Below are positions 54,612 through 64,000 of a stretch of DNA of 64,000 bases, piece after piece. A program made the position numbers and the translations under genes. The stretch is from the NCBI GenBank assembly GCA_018806985.1, contig JADANN010000424.1, forward strand, positions 62,001 to 126,000, written 5' to 3'. This DNA is from Angiostrongylus vasorum (taxonomy: Eukaryota; Nematoda; Chromadorea; Rhabditida; Metastrongylidae). Each line of letters opens with the position of its first letter. The stretch's first letter is position 1. The notes below the pieces were generated by a model, which saw only the letters and a list, made by a program, of their open reading frames with translations, was not told the origin of the DNA and ran no database searches.

Positions 54612-55140
54612 AGAATATTACGTGAAATACAACCACAAGGTGCTAAGAGGTGAGCAAAACTCAGAACCTCAATTGAGCTTCGACCTCGCAAATATGACAG
54701 TAAATATTAGTTAAACCTTTGACTGCAGCTTCAACTTCTCTCCCAGGTCATTGATGTTAACGGGTGATTGCTGACAGCATCATTAGAATGAGAAACTGGC
54801 TGAGAGAAAGGCAATCTAAGGGTCTCGGTTGGTGCAGTGGATGGCACGTGAGCGGCCTGAAACGATAATCGCTGGTTCAAAGCCCAACTGAGCTTCCGAA
54901 TTGTGCTCATATCTCAGCATCCTTGTGGTTGTATTTCTAAACAGATTATCTCGCCGACGAATGATTGCTTATGGCAGCGATAGGTAGAGAACTAGCTGAG
55001 AGAAGCGCAAAGCAAGGGCCTCCATGGAACAGTGTGTAATGTGCGAGTCCCCAGAAAGGAAAATCGTGGTTCGGTATGGCTCGGGCTCCAAGTTTTGCGA
55101 ATATCTCAGCATCGTGCGGTTGTAGGTCTAAGCAGATTGT
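54612..55140. repeat. Cluster of three SINE-C-like copies
   Basis: A minus tail fragment (54612-54700), then two plus copies: about 54825-54945 with head GGTTGGTGCAGTGGATGGC and box B GGTTCAAAGCCC, and about 54990-55140 with GGTTCGGTATGGCTCGG. Both end in ATCTCAGCATC...GGTTGTA. Confidence 0.55.
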
Positions 55141-55659
55141 TGTTAATGTCACATAAATATTAAAATAATGTTTAATAACTCAGTACAACAGAAGTATGTG
55201 AGTACATTAATACATAAAAGTTTGCAAGCATTTCGGAGGGATTGTGTAGTACGATTAAATCCAGAAGATCCAGGAGTTCTGTTCTTAGGAATATTCCAAA
55301 AAATAGTTCTTCCCAAAACGTTAGTGTATAAAATATCGAATAGTTTCAGATTCTGCACAACGAGGGCACGGATCAGTGTCCAAAATGGCGGCTCGTCTCC
55401 ATCGACCTTCGAACGTGCTGCGATTGTGCCATACACAACTATTCGAATTTCTTGCGCTATATCAATAGAAAATAAATAATATTCTTAAAAATCCCACGAC
55501 TGGACTACTTCCTATGTATGGTGCAAGTGCACGACAGCAACATCTTCCATCGTTTACGTAGCGCAAGTAGGCAAAACAGACCGAGCATGAATGTGAACGC
55601 GATGTGCACACACAGCAGGGACGTCACGCCAACATCCTTCCTTATTTTTACAAATGCTT

Positions 55660-56475
55660 GGGATCAACAACAAATGAACAAGAAACCAATACGGGAATCC
55701 ACCACCGCCCTGGTATTAAATTCGCATGGTGGCAAATCTCCCTCTAATCCACAAGCGCTGCAACTGCCTGTGGTGGTGAAGACCGAGGATAGACTATGGC
55801 CAGGCTGACCTCAGGGTTCCATGAAACCACAATGGCTTAACCAGCAAATCTCCGAAAAATGGTGATTATGCTGGCGCCCGCACAACCAGTGAGGACGGGT
55901 CGTTCAAGCACCAAGTAGTAAAAGCTTGAGATCTACTTCCATGTACCACATCTTAACTCACCTGCTACACTACGTACAAAAAAGCAATAGACTAATGCAT
56001 AAACAATAATAATTTTCAAGTCGACACAACCACAAGTGGCAGGTCGGATACTCCCAGTACTTTGCAAAGCTGGGATGAAATCCCCCTTGCAACGATTTAC
56101 CGCCTTATCGTGGTGACCGGAAGGTGTTCCTGGATACCGGGTTGCGATGAAGAGCGGAGGCACTCATCCCCCCAGCAGAGCCTCCCAAGCTGAGAAGGAG
56201 TCCGGCGTTTCCATCAAGAAGTCCAGCTAAGAGTAAACCAATACCAGAACCCACCATCGTCTTGGTATCAAACTAGTCTCATGGTGGAAAATCTCCCTCT
56301 GATCGACAAGGGCGGCGATCACCTGTGGTGATGACGACGTTGGGCAGACTTTGGCTAGGTTGACCTCGGGACTCCAGGGAACCACAATGGCTAAACCAGC
56401 AAAACTTCGAAAAATTGAAATTATGCTGAGAGCAAGCGCAACCAGTGAAGATGAACCATTTAGATATATAAGTTA
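55660..56475 (-). repeat. Two R2 copies in tandem
   Basis: A shorter copy (55660-55925) and a full copy (56085-56475), same orientation, separated by 160 bp. Confidence 0.7.
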
Positions 56476-57173
56476 GTAATAGACAAAAATAACAAAGAAT
56501 TACTAATAATCTCTATAAATTATATGGTCTATGAAGAGCACGAACTTGTTCGAGTACTTAGACTTCCTCAAAACCGTATACCTCCTTTGATAGAGTAAGG
56601 TAGCCCATGTATTGTTAACATACTATGAGCGAAATTCGACTTTGTTCACTCTTGATCCTCTTTTACATACACACAATGACGCGAATTGATTTCAATACGT
56701 ATGGTGCGAAGCTGTTTCGAAAGTCAACCAAATCCATGTGAACTCATGGCAAACTTTTCTAGCTCAACAAACAAGCACAATATAGAGATCTTTGTCCACT
56801 AGGCACAAGCTACTTTGTTTTGTAACAAAGTTCTGGTTTTCTGGACTCCACAGGACGTACTTCAACAATGTTCATATGTCGAACAGGGGATCAACAGGAG
56901 AAGTGGGATCGTCCAGCCGGTGTCTCATATTTAGATGGTCTATATTCCCCAATGTACCATTCCATAGGTTTCAACGGTTTTTCTTGTTAATAAAAAATTT
57001 CAAATTTGAGCCCAGATACACCAGTCTGACCCTTTGGCGACAGGTTGATTTCTCGATAATTGACGACAATTTCTCGACCATTAGAGTATTTTAGAAATCC
57101 AGAACGTCAAAGATCTCTAGAAGTGACTTTGTTCTATCGCATCAGTCGCATACACAATTTCTATACGGTAAAA

Positions 57174-57448
57174 AAAAGGATAAAGCTCTAGATGTTGATC
57201 AATCTCTTAGGGATCGGTTATCCATTCGACCTCAATAACCATCTTTTGGAGGTGACTGAATACATATCTGGCCTTTACAATGACTCGCGGTGGCTTATCG
57301 ATGCATCGAGCCAGCGTTGCTATCCATGCAGACATGTCTGGTACCAATTTGCCGACCCCAGAGGGATGGAAGGCTTGGTGAGGGTGGAGCGCGAGGCCGA
57401 CCTCACGTGTATTGCAGGGCGCCTCTAACCACTGCGCTACACGGGCCC
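57174..57448 (-). repeat. SINE-A copy
   Basis: GGATAAAGCTCTAGATG to CACTGCGCTACACGGGCCC. Confidence 0.8.
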
Positions 57449-57789
57449 TTTGCCATTATTATTCAGTTTTAAATGTCCTTCCAAATTTAAATTTTCACAA
57501 CTAAAACTTTCGAAAATTTCGCAAGCGAATTTAGGTTCTTAAGATTTCCTACAGAACAGCGGTAATCGCAAATATAAATGATACAGTGGAAAAGACGATC
57601 ATATCCTTATGAACAAAAATCCAGCTTGTCCACTTGTGCTTGCTTTCCAGATTTGACCACTGAAGCAATAATGCACAAAGAGGAAAAAGAAAGTCATGGG
57701 CTCCAGAAAATCAGCATCCCATCATGGTATAACAAGAAAAATCTTAAGGTATAAGCAGAGATTTATATATTTTAGTCAAAAAGCCAAGA

Positions 57790-58062
57790 AGGTATGTGGC
57801 ACAGTAGTCGGATGCACCCTGCAATACACTTGGGATCAATCCCGCGCCCAGGCCTCACCAAGCCTTCCATCACTCCAGGCTCAGGAAAAATTGGTAGCAG
57901 ACCTGTCTGGGAGGATAGCAGCACTGGCTCGATACATCGGTACCCACCGCGAGTCATTGCAAAGGCCAAATACCCATTCAATCGAAGTCGAATGCGCGGC
58001 GCATCCCTCAGGGGGTTGATCAATGCCAAGAGCTTTATCTTTTATCCCCTTATCCTTTAGCC
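57790..58062 (+). repeat. SINE-A copy
   Basis: Partial head (GGTATGTGGCACAGTAG) to tail TTTATCTTTTATCCCC. Confidence 0.75.
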
Positions 58063-58944
58063 AAAAACCAGCTTTATTTATAACCACGCACACTGTATTG
58101 AGAGTAATTTGAAAAAAAAATTTTCGAACAACAATCTAATAATAACAAATAATAACAGACTAATAATATAATGTAACATTATCTTCCTAGAAGGGACTTC
58201 AGGGCGCTAAAACTGGGTGTCTAGAAGGTTACAAGCAACAGTTCATTGAAAACTGCTATATTACTAGGTCAGGTTGAGCCTTCAGAACGGAGTATGGTAC
58301 ACACGGCGACTGTCGTAAACAACGAGACATGTGCCATATCGTTCATTCACAAATTCCACACAATCGTCCTCTTTCCCTGGTCGCGCCATGAATGTGGACT
58401 TCACTAGACTTGCAAACCTAGGATATTATGTTGATACATTTCTCATTTTCAAATATAAAGTAGGTTGACTTATTCCCTAACAGACTTCGTTATGGTTTTT
58501 AAGTAACGAAAAATAGCAGAGAGGCAGTAGTTCACAAACTATGTAGTTGTTTTAGATTTCAAAAAACGCAATTCTCCTATCAAGAATTTGGATTTCATAA
58601 AGCTAGTAATACGAATGGAAAACATACTTTAGAACAACTAAGTTCTAAAAGAAACATCTAGAAGTTTACAAAAGACAACAAACAAAAGCTTCCCCAGAGA
58701 CTACTGTAAACTAGATAACATCCATAAAAGTGATAGCGTTCCAGTCACCGTTTGAGGATCATCATGCTTAACTATTAAGCAAAACGGAATGTTTTTACCT
58801 CAAAATATTACAAAACGACCAGCAAAGGGTGTTACTTGAAGATGTAAGTAAACAATTAAATTTAGCCCAAAATATTTATTGTTCATCAAACATTGGAATT
58901 ACCAATACTTATTTACATACTGCCTATTTTTTTAATGGCAAGGC

Positions 58945-59100
58945 ATTACGTGAAATATAATCGTAATGATGCTGAGATCTCTGCAGAACTCCGAACCGCT
59001 GGTGTCTGCGGTGGGGAACGAACACGCTATTACTCTTTGCGGGGACTAACGTGTTCACCACCACATCATGACAGTCCTTCGTTTCGCCTTTCTCTAACGA
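58945..59100 (-). repeat. SINE-C copy
   Basis: GTGAAATATAATCGTAATGA to ACCACATCATGACAGTCC. Lies directly downstream of the minus-strand exon that ends at 59119. Confidence 0.7.
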
Positions 59101-59118
59101 TAAAAATAATAACACTTA

Positions 59119-59322
59119 CTGTTGAAGAGAAATATTCTGATATAGTTGAAATCGCCGTCCGGTTAATGTCAGGTGTCTGTAATGACAGCATGGTGGAAGC
59201 TGAGCCAGATGACACAACATACACAGTGATTTCAGGAGAGAAAAAAAGACTTTGGAAAGTATTGTTGACATTGCGAACTACTTTATTACGCCTATTTCGT
59301 ATTATATCACCATTTCATACTA
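59119..59322 (-). CDS. Probable downstream exon of the LRR-like gene
   Basis: Minus-strand frame ending at a perfect GTAAGT donor. It includes NTFQSLFFSPEITVYVV and SSGSASTMLSLQTPDINR, then ISEYFSST. The upstream boundary is unclear (possible acceptors at about 59291 and 59261), and none is in phase with the GTGATT donor at 59642. The R2 copy lies between this exon and the previous one. Confidence 0.4.
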
Positions 59323-59334
59323 CTAAATTAAAAT

Positions 59335-59642
59335 TACCTCCCAACGGTTTACCGCCTCATCGTGGCTGGGAGGTGTTCCTGGGTGTCGGACTGCGATGTG
59401 CAGCGGGGAGATTTATCCTCCAGCAAGGTCTCCCGGGCTGAGAAGTCCGGCGTTTCCATCAGGAAGCCCAGGTAAGAGTAAACCAATGGCAGGATCCACC
59501 ACCATCCAGGTATCAAACCAGTCGCATGGTGGCAAATCTCCGTCTGATCCATAAGGGCGGCGGCTGCTTGTGGTGGTGTCGACTTGGGGAGACTTTTCCT
59601 TGACTGACCTCGGCACTCCAAGGAACCACGATGGCTAATCAC
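59335..59642 (-). repeat. R2 copy fused to the LRR-like gene's open frame
   Basis: CCAACGGTTTACCGCCTCAT to CAAGGAACCACGATGGCTAA. The LRR-like reading frame runs on through it for about 98 codons. Confidence 0.75.
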
Positions 59643-61186
59643 AGACGTCATAACCGGCTCAAAGCACACTTCTCGAAAAGCTACAATCTTCAAGTTTGGA
59701 AAACATTTCACCAAATTCTTAGCAACTTGTAGATCCTGTTCTGTGTGAGCCATCCCACAACCATTGAATTCGAATGACTCTACTCCATTAAAGACCGGAT
59801 GCTCAATCACACTGACTCTGCACAGAGAAATGTGGGAAAGAAATGGACATTTTGCCACAAGTAGAGAGAGCCGAGCATCCATTTGAACGAAAGCGAACAA
59901 ACGAAGACATCTGAGAAATCCACAACACTTTGGTAACCAGGTCTGCAACACTTTCATGACACAATTCGCTTCAGAATCAGGATTGGTTCGATGGCGTTGT
60001 TCCTTTATCTGTTGAACTGAGCCAATATTCAGTTCAAAAATTTTATTAGTGAATTCAGCCATGATTTCCACGACTTCATTAGCGAATTTATAATCGGACA
60101 TAAGAAGAACGCAACGTTCCCATTCCGGCATGGTGAAATTTATTCGGCAGCGAAACAGAAGCAACCTGAGGACAGGAAGAAAAGCGGCAACGTCCTCTTC
60201 ACGACATGAATCGAACCTGACCAGCAGGTTAGTGTATTGTGTGTGCTCATGCTGAGCATTCAACGCTCTGACAGCCTCACCGAGTGGAACGTCACAGAAT
60301 TCACTGATGCGGGTTACTGGATTCCCACAGACGTCCCGGTAAAAGCAAATGATGAGAGGAGGACCGTAGTTCTTCGCAAGAGAACCGAAATCGACATCTT
60401 CTACTATGGAAATTTCTTTCGTTGGCCAAGGAAACGGACTGAAGTACGAAGAATTTCATTTCAGTACAACTTTCCAGTGAAGGCGATAGCTTGTGAGTAT
60501 TGCTGAGCATAAACATTTATAAGGAAGGCGGATATAAAGTATGGATTTCATGATTATTCGAGTATTAGCCACGTACATGCAGATACCTGTATCTCCAGTA
60601 ATTCTACTACTGACAGGAGCCCAGTGATTACCTCCATGAAGACGACAGATATCAGGACTAATCTTTAAACGTCATAGAGTTAAGACCACTCACCTATTAT
60701 GAAAAATAGGATAAAGTTGTCGGCGTAGATCAATCCCTGAGAGATGCATTTGACTTCATTAAGCATCGCTGGAGGTGACTGAATGCATATCTGGCCTTTA
60801 CAATGACTCGCAATGGTCTACCGATGTATCGAGCCAGTGCTGCTTTTTTCCCAGACAAGTCTGGTATCAATTTGCCGACCCCAGAGAGATGGAAAGCCTG
60901 GTGGGCCTCGGACGCGGGGATTGATCCCATGTGTATTGCAGGGTGCTTCCGACCACTGCGCCACACGCGTCCCTGCCACTCACCTGTACACATTTTCGAA
61001 TATGTATGTTTAGTTTTAAAAAAATGGTAAACTTAATTGTAATCAAAGACTCGTAAAGCTTTTGACATACCGATTTTCAACGTCAGAAAGCTGTGAAGTG
61101 CAAGAATTCACATCTGACGCACTTTCGACAGTGCAGTTCGAGGAGCACACGGATTCCGTGGTGGATATGTCACTGACCGCATCCAT
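59643..61186 (-). CDS. LRR/F-box-like nematode protein (3' end unresolved)
   Basis: Exon 1 is 61186-61071: MDAVSDISTTESVCSSNC then SQLSDVENR, donor GTATGT. Exon 2 is 60438-59643, acceptor CTTCAG. Phases match exactly (CG plus T). Exon 2 reads PFPWPTKEISIVEDVDFGSL, NYGPPLIICFYRD, LFRCRINFTMPEWERCVLL, LPKCCGFLRCLRLFAF, CPFLSHISLC and CFPNLKIVAFREVCFEP. The leucine/cysteine-rich, repeated strand-like pattern resembles the C-terminal part of nematode F-box or LRR proteins. I see no clear F-box, so the name is only a likeness. The open frame continues to 59349 through an R2 repeat copy (tail PATMRR). A SINE-A copy fills the first intron. Confidence 0.6.
60708..60976 (-). repeat. SINE-A copy in the LRR-like gene's first intron
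   Basis: GGATAAAGTTGTCGGCG to CGACCACTGCGCCACACG. Same strand as the gene; fills about 270 of the 632 intron bases. Confidence 0.8.
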
Positions 61187-61281
61187 TTCTTCGCTTCTGT
61201 TCCGAAGCCAATGATGATCTTCTCCTTCAGATCGGCTTCTCCAACTAGTGAGGCTCCGTCTTCTAGGTTGTAAAAAATTTC

Positions 61282-61289
<8 letters not shown>

Positions 61290-61332
<43 letters not shown>
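61290..61332. repeat. (TA)n microsatellite
   Basis: About 20 TA dinucleotides, upstream of the LRR-like gene start. Confidence 0.95.
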
Positions 61333-61334
<2 letters not shown>

Positions 61335-62159
61335 GATCATATGAACTCGTATTCGACAAACGTACGCCAGTTATTAGTACCCAAAGGCATAAGAAAGAAA
61401 TGAAAATCAGGCACAGGTGTCACAAATGAACTGGAGAGAAGAAAAAGAATACAAGAGAACATCACTAACAGGATTGAGGCAATGTGCGGTACTCGGGATA
61501 AAGCTGATGATCGCCGTCGAGGAAGCTCAGTAGACAGGGGGTGCCTGTGCTTGAGAGGTGAGACGTCGATTTGCATATGACATGCGCGCCAAAAGAATAG
61601 CACCAGTGACTCGCCAAACAGGAGCTGGGCTCACTCCTCTATTGGTGGGAATAACACTGCCCGAACAGACCTAGAATCCTGGTCGCTGGGTAACGGATAT
61701 ATTAGTGAGGATTCTCATTTGAAAAGACGTAAATTGGTACTTCCTCATACTTCATAGAGCAGTCGTTTATTTTGACTCACAGAGATTTTTGCTTTGTCAT
61801 TCGATCGCCTACTTGGACAAGGGTAACATAGAGATGGAATTAAATGACACCTAATGCTTAGTGATATGTCTACGAAGCTCGTCTCGATCCACGAAAGCTG
61901 CCGCTTCATGTGACGACGCTGATGCGAATGTGATGGTGAATGAGGTCTTAGCACGATTATACCATGATTTAAGGGGAGAATCGAATTAACCAGCATTCAA
62001 AGACATTCACAAAGGGGATGAAAAAATTCTGAAGCAGCAGCCTACTCTTATGGAAAATGCGAGTACTTCCGTGGAATATGGACACGACGAATTGAATCCA
62101 ATGCAAAAATATTTGTGATCCGCACAGTACATCCAATGTAGGGTCGTGTAAGAAAAAAG

Positions 62160-63130
62160 TCAGTTACTCATTCAGCGAAGCCGATGTACCAGCTATAGAC
62201 CACGGAAAGCTAATCGCTGAAGTTGGCTTACTGGGTGTGGTGGCGAAATTTTCACTCCCCCTAGTCTCGAAAACCGTGGTGGGGAGTCCCCATGACGTTA
62301 GCACTTGCCAGCCAGTGATTATGTTGTTGCCAGTGATTCCTACCACCGGCTTATTGTTAGCCAAGCTTGCGGATAAAAAATGCCGACCACGCTTTTAGCT
62401 TGCGAATGGACATCACTACAGTTAACGTTATACAGGAAAACTGTTTCCGGACGAGGTTCTCCGTCAAGGAATAGGCATTGTTCTTCGCAAAGAAGGTGCA
62501 TGGATAAGGAGAGGATCACTGATGAGCAGGAGGGTATTATGGTGCCTCCGCTTCTCGTGGTAGTCAACTGCCCTTCATACTACCGGATTAATACCAAGGC
62601 CGTTGTTAGATGAGGATCCCACAAATGACACACATGGCGAGAGGAATGATCGGATGACGTGTACGGATTTCAGTTCATACCAAGCGCGAGCAGAAATTGG
62701 TACTGCGGGGCGGTCACAGAGAAATAGGTGTCCGGCTCTAAATATTAAGTGACGAAATATCTCTGCTTGAGATGACAAAGCTTCTGTCATTCATGTCCGA
62801 GGTGGTGGCTTTCTTTTTTTAGTCTCTTAAAGGGTTATGATATCGCATCTTATGTGGTCTCCGGCAGCAACCTAATGCCGTGGTTTCGAGAGACTAGTCT
62901 GCGCCGCTGTATAATAGCGGAAAGCAGTCTCCAAGTGTCGTGTCGCTGACCTTCATATCTGATGATACCCCAATTTCGGCGTGTTGAATGTTCGTCGAGA
63001 GTGATGGGCTTTTACATGCTATAGGTTGCCACCGGGCTCAGTGGATCAGATGGAGGTTTTATTCCTTGCCCTTAGCTGTTCAGCACTGCCAGAATCCTCG
63101 TTACGGCAATAAGTCCTGCGATTAGTCGAC
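62160..63130. repeat. Higher-GC block without a recognisable gene, possibly an old mobile element
   Basis: Base composition is more even than the surroundings and many short open frames overlap on both strands (for example minus MANNKPVVGITGNN at 62364). I found no splice pattern or domain. A decayed non-coding transposon is the likeliest reading, but it is a guess. Confidence 0.25.
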
Positions 63131-64000
63131 GGACCGCTCGAGAACGACGTATATTAACAATTTGAACACTGGTCAAATGCAAACAGTACCTAGCAATATA
63201 AACTGAAATCTTCATAACTGTATAGTGAGGCTGCACCACAATGCACAAAGACGTGACGGTTGAGCCTAACAGGCAAAATCTGTTGGAGCCACACTTGTCA
63301 GAATCACGTTGTAAGACTCTTTCACATTAACCATTCATACCCATTTTTTATTGTAAAAAAGATAGGCAAGAGAAACGAAATTGGCCGTTGGTAGTTATTG
63401 AGCAACAGTTAAAGACGCCTCAGTCCGTGTGGCTCAAGGCTTTTGTCTACTGGACCCCCTAATTCTTAGGTGCACTCGCGATGAGTCGACACCAACTCGC
63501 GTCGACCCAGTCTCCCTGCCAAATGCTTTCTCATCTTTTGCTGTACTTCTCGTTGTATAATTCAGTTTTCCTTACAAATTTCACTAGTATTTTCGGTGTT
63601 CCTGATATTCTACCTATTCTTTAAATTCTTCTGTATATCCTCCCATAGCTTTAAAACATTAGGTTTTGCCGAAGTTTATAAAAGGAAAGCGACTTCACGA
63701 GATATGCGATCAACCAGAGGACAGCCAAGAAGTACGAGGCATCGAAATGGAACTACTTCGAGAGCTGTTCTAATCTTCCTTATTGGAATTCACGTAAAAA
63801 GCTCTGAAGAAGGCGATACTGCCGAAACGTCAGCTACTGTTGTATTGTATTGTTCTTCTATGGAAGTAAATGTATGCTGTCCAACAATCTCGCGATTGCT
63901 GAACAAGAAAACGGCGCATTAGGTTTTGTGCGAAAGAACTTGTCCATTATAAACTACGTTGCTGTCAGCACTTGGTAGTCGATTTTGAAGCATTTGTAAA

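Noticed and set aside
55168..55479. A 103-codon plus-strand open frame
   Set aside because: Reads partly protein-like (NPEDPGVLFLGIF) but no splice signals or family were found, and it follows directly after SINE-C copies; left out as unsupported.
63803..63832. Hammerhead-ribozyme-like core (CTGAAGA ... GAAAC) in family D repeats
   Set aside because: An extra A follows the CUGANGA box. The copy at 49560 has no room for stem II (GAAGCCGAAAC), and no cleavage site or stem III partner could be drawn. The motif is reported as a repeat only.
1..64000. CRISPR arrays, bacterial operons, prophage or virus genes
   Set aside because: No direct-repeat/spacer pattern, ribosome binding sites or recognisable phage or viral proteins. 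The DNA is eukaryotic with spliced genes.

Overview
This window looks like nuclear DNA from a nematode, most likely a clade V (strongylid or hookworm-like) worm. The evidence is small exons separated by introns of about 70 bp to several kb, many TTTCAG-type 3' splice sites, AT-rich intergenic DNA, many dispersed tRNA-derived short repeats, and a phosphodiesterase gene whose parts match the PDE8 family (C. elegans pde-6). No bacterial, viral or CRISPR features were seen. All exon boundaries were read by eye from splice consensus, reading-phase continuity and remembered family patterns. No alignment or search was run.

The backbone of the window is one large minus-strand gene, a PDE8-type cAMP phosphodiesterase, from the ATG at 42827 to the stop at 16331. 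I traced 17 exons that rebuild a receiver-like domain, a PAS domain, a linker and a complete HD-type catalytic domain. Phases agree at most junctions. Three need comment: an apparent one-base frameshift in a C run (21008-21012), an unresolved junction in the PAS region, and an unresolved junction before the last exon.

Head-to-head with it, across a GC-rich block at about 42.83-43.06 kb, lies an unrecognised plus-strand gene (about 43.17-52.69 kb) with several phase-consistent exons, one predicted to form a coiled coil. To its right are a cysteine-rich exon resembling IL-17 cytokines (54.4 kb) and a minus-strand LRR/F-box-like gene (61.19-59.64 kb) that runs into a dispersed repeat. To the left of the PDE gene are a small two-intron gene for a secreted proline-rich peptide (6.48-7.02 kb), a tandemly duplicated minus-strand terminal exon (4.9-5.75 kb), a SWIM-like zinc-finger fragment (13.5 kb), a frameshifted coding relic (12.5-12.8 kb) and several isolated exon-like stretches.

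Much of the rest is repeats. SINE-A is about 280 bp with a tRNA-like head and a GGATAAA tail, in about 20 copies. SINE-C is a second tRNA-headed family. SINE-E is a third. R2 is an approximately 400 bp unclassified repeat in seven copies. Family D carries a CTCTGAAGAAG...GAAAC motif. Some copies sit against exons of the PDE and LRR-like genes. The most interesting regulatory signal is a GC-rich island inside a PDE intron (about 31.19-31.39 kb) with a perfect CRE palindrome, a second CRE half-site and a TATA element, in the correct order for minus-strand transcription. It could drive a short, cAMP-inducible PDE isoform.

Long stretches not listed as features (for example 1-1.8, 2.1-3.8, 7.1-8.2, 9.9-11.8, 15-16.3, 33-35.3, 35.6-37.1, 38.3-40.3, 41.4-41.9, 45.6-46.4, 52.7-53.4, 56.5-57.1 and 58.1-58.9 kb) are AT-rich. 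I saw no supportable gene there.
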